A stretch of 64,000 bases of DNA. Origin: Brachypterus glaber. Lineage: Eukaryota > Arthropoda > Insecta > Coleoptera > Kateretidae. The notes beneath the pieces are model-generated. The model saw nothing but the letters and a program-made list of their open reading frames with translations, did not search any database and had not been told where the DNA came from. Shown here one piece after another: positions 22,107 through 31,612 of the stretch (position 1 is the first letter of the stretch; the number at the start of each line of letters is the position of its first letter). The position numbers and the translations under genes were made by a program. The DNA lies in assembly GCA_958510825.1 (NCBI GenBank), contig OY294044.1, positions 76,120,895 through 76,184,894 of the forward strand, in the 5' to 3' direction.

Positions 22107-23618
22107 TGATGTTACAAAATCATGGAAAATAAACTAATGGTAAACTGATAATTTTAGATGCTACTATAGCGGTCATACACATTCATGGCATGGACTTTTT
22201 GCCTCTATAGATGTCAATCACTGTGAAGGGATTAATAGTCATCGTCTTTCTTATAAAAAAAACATGTCTAGTTTCCAAAATATTAGAGGATTTTTAAAAA
22301 ATTAACATTTTTGTGATCCTGACATCGTAATGCACAATTTTAAGGGGCATTCAAATAAATCAGACAAATCTACATCTTTACCATCGTAAAACCTACCCCT
22401 AAGATGGTTTTTGTCCTCTCATAAAAGTTTTTTTTCCTAACTTGGCTAAATAATATAAATAGTGGTAGTTATAAATATAACTGCTATTTATATATATAAT
22501 TACTGCCTTGATACGTAATATTCTTATGCAACATTAAATATAATTAGTTACATTGGTCCTTCAATATGGTACAGGGTGCTGCAATACCACTCGTGATGAA
22601 CATACAGCGTGTCAAAAAAGTATTTGTGTTGTCAATTTTAATACAGGCTATTCTATAAAATAGACAGAACATAGAAACTAATATAATTGTTAAACAAAAA
22701 CACTTTTGATAACGATAAGGCAATAACCAAATAATGTCAACGTTGCCGTTTGCATTCTGTTTAATAGGCAACGTTGCAATTTGTTGTATTTCAAATTAAT
22801 TGTTTATTATTATCTGTTAACGTAAGTCAGGGATTAATCCTTCTATTTTCCGCCTAAAGTTGTGTAGGACAGCCTGTAAGTAATATTTTTTTTATTAAAA
22901 TATAGGTTAATAATGTATCATATAGGAGTTGAAAGTGTTTTAAATAAATCATGTGAACGTCGTGTACTAGCAAAAGCAATTTTATAACTTTTTTAAATAC
23001 CATGCAAAGTCTCTAAGTATAAAGTAAAAAAATAGAAAATAACAATACTGTAATTACAATATTATTAAAACTGTAATTATTATAATATTATATTTTAATT
23101 AATAACTTGTATATATTTGTTTCTATGCAGGTAGTAAGTAATAATCAAATATAAATCTGTAATTACATATGATTCTACCTACATGTAATTCGATCCTGAT
23201 ACATTTAAAATTTACCAGACTTTAAAAATAATTTGACAATTTTACAATTTTACATGTGTTTTTACAATTTTACATGTAATTCTACAGTCTTAATTGAACA
23301 TTACATGTAAAATTATTAAATTACATATAAAATCTAGTAAATTTTTTTCGTATCTGCCTTGAATCCCATTTAAATGCAGAATTATGGGTATTTTTTACAG
23401 AATTTAAGTTAAAACTCTAATAACTAATGTACAAATAATATAACATTAAGAAGTCAGACAGCGCATGATTAATTTTTATATAACTGGCTGTAATCTTTAT
23501 AAATTTTCTCCATTCTTATATCAAATAAATTACTAAAGTCATTGAATGAAATATGTTTCTTATTAGAGCTTGATATTAGATGGTACATGTTTAACTGAAA
23601 TTTCTTTCAAGTTCAATA
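22107..23618. other. A+T-rich stretch with TTACATGTAA-type short palindromes
   Basis: No gene supported. At 23150-23340 several units of TTTTACATGTAATTCTAC and relatives recur in both orientations. Isolated TACAGCGTGTCAAAAAA near 22604 looks like a lone MITE end. Confidence 0.45.
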
Positions 23619-24057
23619 CAGAGGCGTACCGAAGTGCCATCGTTGGGAGGAGGGGAGAGTACCAAAATTGACCACTAATAAAACTAAACTTTCCAACTAT
23701 CGTATGAAAAAAAAAAACTTTTCCCCTGGCGGAAATTTTGATGACTAAAAAAAGGCCTCTAAAACAAAGCTTTACCCCGACGAAAAATTTGAGGACTTAA
23801 AAGAAGGGTTCTCGCCTTTAAAAAAACGCTTTACCCAAAAAAATTTCAACTAGCCAAAAAAGCTTTATCCCAGGAAAAAAATTTAATTACTAAAAAACAG
23901 GTCCTCTGGAGAAAAACATTACCCAACAATTTTCCAGCTAACCAAATAATTTCCCAACTTGCACCAACTAACTTTTAAAGAATAAATCAAAATTTACCAA
24001 TATTTCAAGAGAGGATGGAGTGATGCTCTCCCTATGTCTCCCGTTGATACGCTCCTG
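23619..24057. mobile_element. hAT-like MITE with degenerate internal repeats
   Basis: Ends CAGAGGCGTACC and the inverted CAGGAGCGTATC resemble hAT-type CAG-GGCGTA termini. The flanking octamers (GTTCAATA and TTTACATA) match at only 5 of 8 positions. Inside, four or five degenerate ~55-bp units recur (GCTTTACCCC..AAAAATTTGA..GAC). An internal TTTTGATGACTAAAAAAAG block is shared with the hAT MITE at 62407. Confidence 0.65.
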
Positions 24058-25170
24058 TTTACATAAACTGAATTAAAACAAAAGAGTGTTTTAATTTATT
24101 CATAATTTTCCAGGTTTATTTTATTGAAATAGTCTAGTCTTACATAAAATTAGTTTTGACGTTTATTTGTACCCGCTTATCATTGACCCGATAAAATTTA
24201 TTAAATTTAATTGCTGTAAAATAAAATATTTTAATTAAATAAATGAAAAGTGGAATAAAATAAAGTTAAAAACTCGTTAACGTTATTGATTAGTTATCTT
24301 TTTTATGTAGTCTTTTTGATATTTTTATGTCTTTGTATTTAGATTTTTTATTATATTAAACAATATTACAGGGTCTTTAAAAAAACAGATTACAAAACTC
24401 TTTCTACCAAAACTTATGTAAAACATATTTGGTTTTAAATAAAAAGTTTTTACTCATCAACATAAATTTTTTTGATCAAAACTGCATAAAATGCACTGTA
24501 ATAGTTATTGTATAAACAACCGTTTTCAAGAAAATGCATATAAATAATTTCTCTCTGCAGTTATCATTTTTATAGTGTGGCCACATTAAAAACTAAAAAA
24601 TTCCTTATCATCGTTACCAAAATCGGTTCTAAGGTAGCTTCATAGTTCTTTTAATGCAAACTTTTTATTATTTATTATACAACTACAATGCAAGACAATG
24701 ATTTTATTGTTGATCGTTTGACAATATGCAACTCGCGTGTAATTCTTAACAATTTCCATTTTATGTCAGAATTACCAACTTCAAAAAAATATAAACAGTT
24801 TGATATTTCGCTTGTTGCACCGACAATTTGTTTTTTTTTTTTTGTTTGTTTGTTATGTGTTACCCTTTATCTTTCTTGTATATTATTGGTTTTTCCTGAT
24901 TGTCCGTGATTTAAAATTTCAGCGAAAAAAACCTGACAATCATAATTTTTTGGTACTTAAGATATCACTAAAATCTAACTAAAATATTACTAGGATTGCG
25001 TACAAATTGCCTAAAAAGCAAAACATGTTTTCTGTCTACAGAATTGCACACGTGCTACCCGCGCACACGTGCATTTTTTGAATTGCAATTGCTTTGCACT
25101 TGCATTGCATGGAAATTAAATAGTGTAATGATATGCACCTTTATGTCTTATTTAACGCAGTAACTAAGTT
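24058..25170. other. A+T-rich stretch without a recognisable gene
   Basis: Two overlapping ORFs (24688-24982) are rich in F, L, V and C because of T-runs; neither has a start context or motif that supports a gene. Confidence 0.45.
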
Positions 25171-25272
25171 CCTATTCACAGGCTCGCATAAGAACATAAT
25201 ACATAACAATGCGATGCCGTGATTGGCATCGCATTCTTATTTTTTATGTTCTTATGCAAGCTTCTGGATAGG
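25171..25272. mobile_element. 102-bp palindromic MITE, CACAGGCTCGCATAA family
   Basis: Left arm CCTATTCACAGGCTCGCATA and right arm ending CTTCTGGATAGG pair. The centre holds a second hairpin, GCGATGCCGTGATTGGCATC. The element at 58112-58248 has the same terminal and central blocks. Confidence 0.75.
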
Positions 25273-26124
25273 CCTTAAGCCAATGGTTAGCCTATCCAAA
25301 TGCTATAGAACTTTATAATATAGCAGATTCATTTAAATTTAATGGCACGTGTCGTTTTAACGTCACTTGAAGGGTATTCTTTGCTTAGGTAACAAAAGGT
25401 ATAGAAATTTAAGACAATAACCACCTAAACTTGTATCCCTAAAACTAATTAATTACTAAAAAGTGGTCAATAACAACGCAGACATTAATCAGAAACCGAG
25501 CTAAATTTGTATTCTATAAAAGCCTCTGACGACTTTTAATTTAAGCGGTTTATAAATAAACCAGCTTTATGAAAAATAAGTAGAATTGAAACTGAAAATT
25601 TAATACGAAAAATATGTAGCAATATGAAATAATATAGTTAGGAATAAATAGAAAAACAAAATGTATAGGTATAAAAATTACATTATCTCTTATAATTTTA
25701 TTAGGTATGTCAGTTAAAAGTAAATAATATTTACGACATTAATTATTATTATTATAACGATACAAGAAACTAAGATATACAATTCGGAAAAAGAGAAAAT
25801 TACTTAAGGTACAGTTAACTCCACAAAAAATGCAAGTTTTAAATATGCCAAAATGTCCATTTTATTGAATATTTTATAGTAGGATTTTAAGATTTAATTG
25901 ATGCATTTCAGTTTCCATACATTTAAAGAAAGTGAAATTGCATCTGTTAATGTTTTTAATTAAAAGTTTCCTACAAAAGTTTTTGTTTAATATTCAGATC
26001 GGACTTTTGTGCCAAATTAAATTTCTAATTTTTTAGTCTAGATATATTTAGCCCCGTTTTTAAAATAAAAACTATTAACTTAACTAAGATTTTAACTAAT
26101 GAGATTTAATCATTCTGACATATT
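25273..26124. other. A+T-rich stretch without a recognisable gene
   Basis: Nothing supported. ATTATTATTATTATAACGATACAAGAAACTAAG at about 25744-25775 is echoed near 28768-28800, so a dispersed repeat is likely. Confidence 0.4.
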
Positions 26125-26734
26125 AACCAAATTTTATTATCGTAAATATAACATACTAGTATGAAGAATAACATACTACACACATTTTATTACTTAACTA
26201 CAACAATGACGTCATACTAATTATTCCTAGTAACCACGTACCCTAGGTGGTTTGCTCACATAGTAAGTATTTCTATCCTTTTCTATTATATTTCTGTTCA
26301 CTCCAAATCATATTTTTTCGAACAGGTAGAGGAAAAAGTAGGTTAGGTATAATTTTTGTAATATTTGTAAGATTGTTTTACCAGGCACTTTTTTTGTGCA
26401 AGAACGGATTAAACTGAATTTTAAATAATCGTCACATATGATTCGTGGATAATATAGGTACCTATAATAAATAAGCTAAATAAAAGTAAGTAATTTATAA
26501 GCTTTATGCAAAAATGTTCTTGCAAAGTTAGGACAAGCCTAATTTTTTCCTTGTAGACCTCATTTTTGGTTCTCAATTTCAAATATCGCAAAATAAACAA
26601 CTCAGTTAACTTTTTAACCTCGAAAAAGATTTTGGTATAATAGTGTCCTACTTTACCAACTAACTATGACGTCATTTAAACACCACTCTTCAAGCCATAC
26701 TAGTATGTTATAGTTAAGATAATAAAATTTGGTT
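26125..26734. mobile_element. 610-bp MITE with ~38-bp inverted repeats
   Basis: It starts AACCAAATTTTATTATCGTA and ends in the inverted copy. Both arms contain ATAACATACTAGTATG, and a second inverted pair TGACGTCAT lies inside. ATT sits next to both ends and may be a 3-bp target duplication. Confidence 0.75.
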
Positions 26735-26766
26735 ATTATTTGTTAAATTCTTAGTAACAGTTACAG

Positions 26767-27257
26767 ATCCCGGGGAAAAAAAGTTTTGGTATGATTATGC
26801 ATAATTATGCAAATATTTGTATGATCATGTCTGGATTTTCACCATGTCTGAATTTTGACCCGGTATGATCAATGGTCATTGATCATACATACAATTATGC
26901 ATAATTATACTTAATTTTATGTATAATTATACATAATTATACATAATTATACATAATCATACAAAAACTTTGTCATGCATCATGTACAGATACGGTGCGC
27001 CTTCGCCAAAATTTAAAATTTTATGCATGATCATACATAATTAGGCATAGATCTATGTATACTCATACATAATTATGCATATTCCAATACATAATTATGC
27101 ATTATTATCTATGATAATACTGGGTCAAAATTCATACATTGTCAAAATCCAGTCATGATTATACATAATTTTTCATAATTATACATAATTTTACGTAAAA
27201 TTAGACATAATTATGCATAATTATGTATGATCATACAAAAACTTTTTTCCCCGAGAT
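26767..27257. mobile_element. A+T-rich palindromic MITE packed with CATAATTATG units
   Basis: CCCGGGGAAAAAAAGTTTTG on the left and its inverted counterpart ACTTTTTTCCCCGAG on the right bound about 490 bp. Inside, decamers of the type CATAATTATG/ATACATAATTAT recur dozens of times in both orientations, with GTATGATCATAC palindromes. A central G+C-richer island (ACGGTGCGCCTTCGCCA, about 26993) breaks the array. A second inverted pair (GTCTGAATTTTGACCCGGTA near 26850 and ACTGGGTCAAAATTCATACA near 27119) lies inside. Confidence 0.75.
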
Positions 27258-27287
27258 TTAATAGTCATGACCATAGTGTTTTTCTTA

Positions 27288-27422
27288 GGGCCACTTGCAC
27301 CAATGATGATTTAACTTTAAACTTGGATTAAATTGACGGCCGACCAATCAGAACGCAGCATTTTTAACTTAAACTCGGTTTGGCTGAGATAATCTCGTAC
27401 CAAAAGTTGGTGCAAGTGGCCC
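27288..27422. mobile_element. 135-bp PIF/Harbinger-like MITE with TTA duplication
   Basis: Inverted ends GGGCCACTTGCACCAA and TTGGTGCAAGTGGCCC are perfect over 16 bp, with TTA immediately outside both ends (27285-27287 and 27423-27425). A 3-bp TTA duplication with GGGCC-type ends fits PIF/Harbinger (Tourist-like) MITEs. The interior includes a GACGGCCGACCAATCAGAAC block. Confidence 0.8.
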
Positions 27423-27424
27423 TT

Positions 27425-27646
27425 AATGAGTTAACTGTCTATATCGCCTTCACATCCAGTTTGACAAATTCGACGGTACTTGAAGGTTACAACATTTCCA
27501 TCGACGCACTTCGCCGTCTCGATACGGTGAGCAAGCATAGGCATTCTGTGATAGGAAGCGATCGCGTCAGCTCCGACCTACCCAAATATATCAGTGAAAT
27601 TGACTCTGTATTGTTTACTACTACAGAATACATAGCGCTTGAATAA
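27425..27646 (+). pseudogene. Exon-like fragment of unknown origin, about 73 codons
   Basis: From the edge of the MITE the plus-strand frame is open to TAA at 27646 (including residues SIDALRRLDTVSKHRHS). The stretch is close to 47% G+C by eye, against about 28-30% around it, and uses balanced codons such as CTC, GCC, GAC and CGT, which is unlike the rest of the window. I recognise no domain. The formal start upstream (27380) lies inside the MITE and is not credible. It may be a captured piece of a host or viral gene; a chance G+C island is the alternative. Confidence 0.4.
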
Positions 27647-27739
27647 GCATCGTCGCGACGTGTCGCTTTGATTTTCGCCTGTCCATAATCTTAAATAGGG
27701 TTATCGCCACTTACAAGAACACTATGGTTATAAAGTAAA

Positions 27740-28165
27740 ACCACCTTTTAATTTTAATTTTTTATATTGTCCTTAAATAAATTAACCCTGTATTGCATGC
27801 TGTTTTAATGTCAAAATTATTATAATTTTAATATTAAAATTGTAAACATTAAAATTATAAATAACAATATAGCTATAGTTATATTACTCGTTATATTAGC
27901 TAGCTGTCTGTAAACTAAAGCTGATCTTAAACTACTAAAAATAACTCATTAATATAATTTTATTAGGCTGCGTAGCTGCTTAAATTCCATTAAAAAATAT
28001 TTTATTGAAAAGCAATTTATTTACTATGAGAATATATAGGCAATCAGTTATAATTGTACCTACATTATTGTACCTACTTTAATAATTATTATAATAAAAT
28101 TATAATACAAATATATACAAGATTACATTTATTTTAAATGTATCAATTGCAATTACTTATAAATA
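27740..28165. other. A+T-rich stretch without a recognisable gene
   Basis: Contains repeated TAATTATTATAATTTTAATATTAAAAT-like tracts only; no supported feature. Confidence 0.45.
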
Positions 28166-28264
28166 TTAGGGCATGCATTGAAAAAACACTTTTTTTTTAA
28201 TTCTTCATATGTTGTTTCAATTGAAAACCTATACTTGCATACCAACCAACCAACTCAGTTATAA

Positions 28265-29467
28265 CGATGCTACGCATTCCACTATATACTATTCTTCACA
28301 GTGAATGGTAGAGGAAATGCGCCTAATTTCGGATAGTTTCCAAATTTCGGATAGTAGTGTATTTAAGATACTGTCTGCAAAGGTAAACAGAAACCTACTT
28401 TTATGTGAAGCCAAAAGTCAAACTAAATCCGTCCTGTAATATGATAACGGTAGAGCTTCTCCCCTTTAAATGGCAGCACAAATCGTTTATATTGCAAATG
28501 GCAGTTTTGTGCTCAGTTGCATTATTATGCTTGTTTATTTTATAAATAATCGTTATAAAAGTTCGTGATTCTGTCTTGGGTAAGTTATGATGTTAGTTAA
28601 GTTGATCCACTATTCATAATTAAGCAATTTGAAAACGTAAACATTCTACAAATTTCTAATCTAAAAAGCAGAAAGTTGCCTAATTTCGGATAGACCATTT
28701 TTGTGCATTTGATTCCCAATTTCGGATATCCGCAAGGTAATTATTATTCAGGATAACCAACCATTAATTATTATTTTTATAATGATACAACAAACTAAGA
28801 TAAACAATTTTAAAAAAACGAAAATTACCTAAGATACTAAGATATTCGAAATTCGAAATCTAAAATTATAGTTCCTATAGTATTTCGTAGAAAATCGCTT
28901 AATGATTAAATTACTTCTTAAATGTGAAGGAATAACAAGAAACATAAGCAATGGGATCCAGATCTACTATTAAAAAAAATTTTTCGGATATGTCCGAAAT
29001 TAGGAGCCCTTTTTCAAATTCACAAAAATGCGCTGATTTTTTTTAACCGTGTTTTTTGGAAAAAATAAACTGTAATAAAATTGCTTTTATAATAAATCAT
29101 GGTTCGCTATAATAAGTTGTATCTGGTTATATAAAAAAAATATCAAAAAGTAATACTGAGTATTAAATATTGAATACATTGTAAATGGTATCCGAAATTA
29201 AGCGACTTTACTCTATATTGCATTTTACCATATAACGCAACTTCAAAAAAACAACAAATTAACAATTACAATTGTTAATTATTAAAAAAATAATCTTTTT
29301 TTGAAAAAAGGAAAAGTTTTCGAAAAAAAAAATATATAAAAAATTGTATTTTTTTATTTTTTTTATTTTTTTTTTATTATTTTTTTTTAATTGCGTTATT
29401 TGTGAACATGCAATATACCATCCACTGTGAATAGTATAGAATGGAATGCGTAGCATAACATATCTTC
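28265..29467. mobile_element. Middle layer: family A variant with two identical ends
   Basis: Both sides carry GATGCTACGCATTCC, CACAGTGAATGGTATATTGC and a TAACGCAA block in inverted orientation (28265-28310 continuing at 29214-29255, and 29385-29467). Without the inner insertion it is a ~300-bp palindrome with a poly-T/A centre. Related single flanks occur at 4925 and 43090. Confidence 0.7.
28311..29213. mobile_element. Inner layer: 903-bp TA-flanked non-autonomous element
   Basis: Ends GAGGAAATGCGCCTAATTTC and the inverted GAGTAAAGTCGCTTAATTTC, each followed by GGATA, with TA on both sides (28309-28310 and 29214-29215). The interrupted sequence AATGG-TA-TATTGCA is rebuilt exactly by removing the element and one TA, using the intact family A copy at 4963 as reference. 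TCCGAAATT/AATTTCGGATA motifs recur at least five times inside. Small ends of this style fit pogo/Tc1-like elements. No transposase frame remains. Confidence 0.85.
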
Positions 29468-29667
29468 ACGGCTTGTTTTGTCTTTAAAGCTGTAAAAATT
29501 TAAGAAATTAAACAATACAAATACTTAATTATTATAACTGAGTTGGGCGGGGGTCAAAAAATGTTCAAGTAACCTGAAATTTGGTATGCAAGCATAGTTT
29601 TTTAATTGAAACAACATATGCATATGAAAAATTAGAAACAAGTGTTTTTTTTTGCAATGCTCTAAAT

Positions 29668-30108
29668 ATACATACTAGCAAAAAATAGTTAAAGAATTCC
29701 TGTTTGTGTCTAGGTTTACACTAAGACTAAAGCCTTGTATTCATATTGCAAGCATTAGATAAATTCCTGGAATTAATTATTTATTCGAGATTGCATGGCG
29801 TTTAAAAAATACAGCACTCCACTCTTCTATAAAAATTTAAAAACTAGCCAACGATACTGATTTACCATAAAGACAGAAATATTGGCCATCAATATATGAT
29901 TTTTATGCAAGCTGTACCAAAAAATATGTTTTTTTTTTTCAAGAAAGAGCCACAGTGTAAAAGTCTCAGCAATAAATATCAGGAATACTGAGAGCTCTCA
30001 ACAGTGAGAGGAGGATTTAAAATTTTCAAAAAATCGTGTTTTTTGAAATACCCCATTCAGAATTGTTATGAGTATATCTATCAATGGCTAAAATATTAAA
30101 AACTGTTA
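29668..30108. other. A+T-rich stretch without a recognisable gene
   Basis: No feature supported between the nest and the mariner copy. Confidence 0.45.
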
Positions 30109-30908
30109 CAGGTCTCTTTTATGTCAACAATAGAGAATATTGTTTTTCTATGACTATTTAAAAATTGAATAACTTTTTTCTTTGTATTTTTTTTTTAAAT
30201 TTATTTCTTTTACAATATAGAGTACAGGAAATGTTTTTTTTAACTATATATGAAAAATCTTTTAAGTAAAGTGTATTTTCCACTTTGCAAGCGCGGGCTC
30301 TTTTCATGATATTTTCCATGACGGCGCTTAACGTGTATGGCTCCAGCTAGGGTTGTGCATCAAAGTGAATTGCACAGGTCACGGTTTGGTGTGGCGTACA
30401 GCCCATATGGTATTCGGCCCTTACTTCTGCTAGGAAAATGACAATACAGTTACGGTGAACGGCGGCCGATATCACGCAATGCTGAAAAATTTTGTGCGCC
30501 CTGCAGTGGAGGACATGCCAGAGACATGGTGGCAGCAGGATGGGGCAACTGCGTATGCGGCCAGAGCCACAATGCAGCTTTTAAGGCAGATTTTAAGACC
30601 GATTTGACAGCACCGGACTTTTTTTCTTTAGCGCTACCTGAAAGATCGGGTGTATGTCAATAAGCATAGGACTATTCAACAGCTTAAACCAGACAGGTAG
30701 GGAGCCGTCATGGAAAATGTCGTGAAAATAGTCCGTGTTTGCAAGGCGGAAAATGGACGTCATTTAAGACACATGATTTCTCATACATAGTTAAATAAAA
30801 AAATTCCATTTACTGTACTCTATATTGTAAAAAAAATAAATAAAACAAATTGAAAAACAAAAAATTTATTCAATTTTTAAATAGTAAAGTGACTTATGGG
30901 CCACCCTG
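30109..30908 (+). mobile_element. Decayed mariner-type element, internally deleted
   Basis: The right end is the inverted form of CAGGGTGGCCCATAAGTCAC followed by TA. The left end TACAGGTCTCTTTTATGTCA at 30107 is a diverged counterpart. Subterminal inverted blocks ATTTAAAAATTGAATAA and TTTACAATATAGAGTACAG occur on both sides. The element is 800 bp, compared with about 1.2-1.3 kb for autonomous relatives, and holds the remains of a transposase. Confidence 0.8.
30379..30790 (+). pseudogene. Broken Tc1/mariner (IS630-type) transposase, C-terminal part
   Basis: Translation in three frames recovers an ordered series typical of DDE transposases of this superfamily: VTVWCGV, then FGPYF, TVTVNG, YHAMLKNFVRPAVEDMPE, WWQQDGATAYAARATMQLLR (containing the second catalytic Asp within QQDGATA), APDFF (normally SPDLTAPDFFLWGYLKDR; the third acidic residue region), YLKDRVYVN, TIQQLK and MENVVK..RVCKAENGRHLR. 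In-frame stops interrupt it at about 30431 and 30605, and there are at least two frameshifts. The segment between the QQDG and PDFF motifs is shortened, with the usual PPRSPDL lost. The N-terminal DNA-binding half is absent. Non-functional; a source of TE homology only. Confidence 0.88.
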
Positions 30909-30911
30909 TAT

Positions 30912-31486
30912 AATTTTCGGTAAAACTTGTATTATCTCTTTTGACACCAATATTTCATCTTTAGGTAAAATCGTTGACCAAACTTACGGATTGTATTTGA
31001 CGTGGGTGATATCACTGTAAAATATGCCGATATTGTCTGCTAGGTGTCTTCTGCACGATGCAGCAGAGCAAATTGACACCCGCACTCGCGAGAGTCCCGG
31101 GTCCGTCTAGGGTTGCGAAAACACTGATCCCATATGCAGCACCCCTACCAAACATACCAGAAAATTGAGAAATTTCGACCATTGATATTTGTCTAGTACA
31201 AACAAAATTATTTTATTTTGGATATCCGGAAACAACAGTTTTACTATTCCATAAGCTGCATTACATTTTTTTAATCAGAAATATACAGATAATAGGCAGT
31301 TTTTCTTAATAAAGCAGAGCAGAAATCTCAATTTTAATGGACTGCGGTTTAAAAATGATTTTTTTTTTCATGAAATTAGTGCCATAATAACTAATCAAAA
31401 CCCGGACCAAAGGCATTGATCAGTTATAATTTAATTGAGTACCCCAGTTCAAGAAAACAAGTTGTTCTAATACGTTCTGTACGAAA
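30912..31486. other. Unassigned stretch
   Basis: It includes a slightly G+C-richer segment (CACTCGCGAGAGTCCCGGGT near 31082) without an extended reading frame. No feature supported. Confidence 0.4.
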
Positions 31487-31612
31487 TAGTATATTACATA
31501 ACTAGTGTGGAAAGTAACATATTTCACGCGAGTGGGAAGGTTTACGAACGAGCCGTGAGGAAACCTCACGAGTGTAAGAAATACACTTTCCAACGAGTTA
31601 TGTACACTATTT
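31487..31612. repeat. 126-bp imperfect palindrome with a GAGCCGTGAGG centre
   Basis: The outer blocks AATAGTATATTACATAACTA and the inverted TTATGTACACTATT pair, then GTGGAAAGT with ACTTTCCAA, CACGCGAGTGGGAAGG with CCTCACGAGTG. The centre is ACGAGCCGTGAGG. It has the same architecture as 35204, 54176, 57288, 59975 and 62240, although the arm sequences differ. Confidence 0.6.

Larger units (their letters stand above)
27270..27728. mobile_element. Possible Pack-type element enclosing an exon-like fragment
   Basis: ACCATAGTGTTTTTCTTA at 27270 pairs with the inverted ACCATAGTGTTCTTGTAA ending at 27728. Between them lie a PIF/Harbinger-like MITE and a G+C-richer open fragment. The inverted repeat is only about 17 bp, so the call is tentative. 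Confidence 0.3.
28166..29667. mobile_element. Outer foldback element of a three-level nest
   Basis: The left arm (28166-28262; blocks TTCATATGTTGTTTCAATTG, CTTGCATACCAA, CAACTCAGTTATAA) and the right arm (29533-29667) are inverted copies. The right arm carries an extra ~40 bp (AACCTGAAATTTGG...). The family A element and a TA-flanked element lie inside, so this is the oldest layer. Confidence 0.75.

Noticed and set aside
23150..23340. CRISPR-like repeat array
   Set aside because: Units vary in length, sequence and orientation and the DNA is eukaryotic repeat sequence; no regular spacers or cas genes.
24688..24982. Hydrophobic ORFs resembling membrane peptides
   Set aside because: Hydrophobicity comes from T-runs (FFFFF) and the two frames overlap; weaker case than the ORF at 9570.
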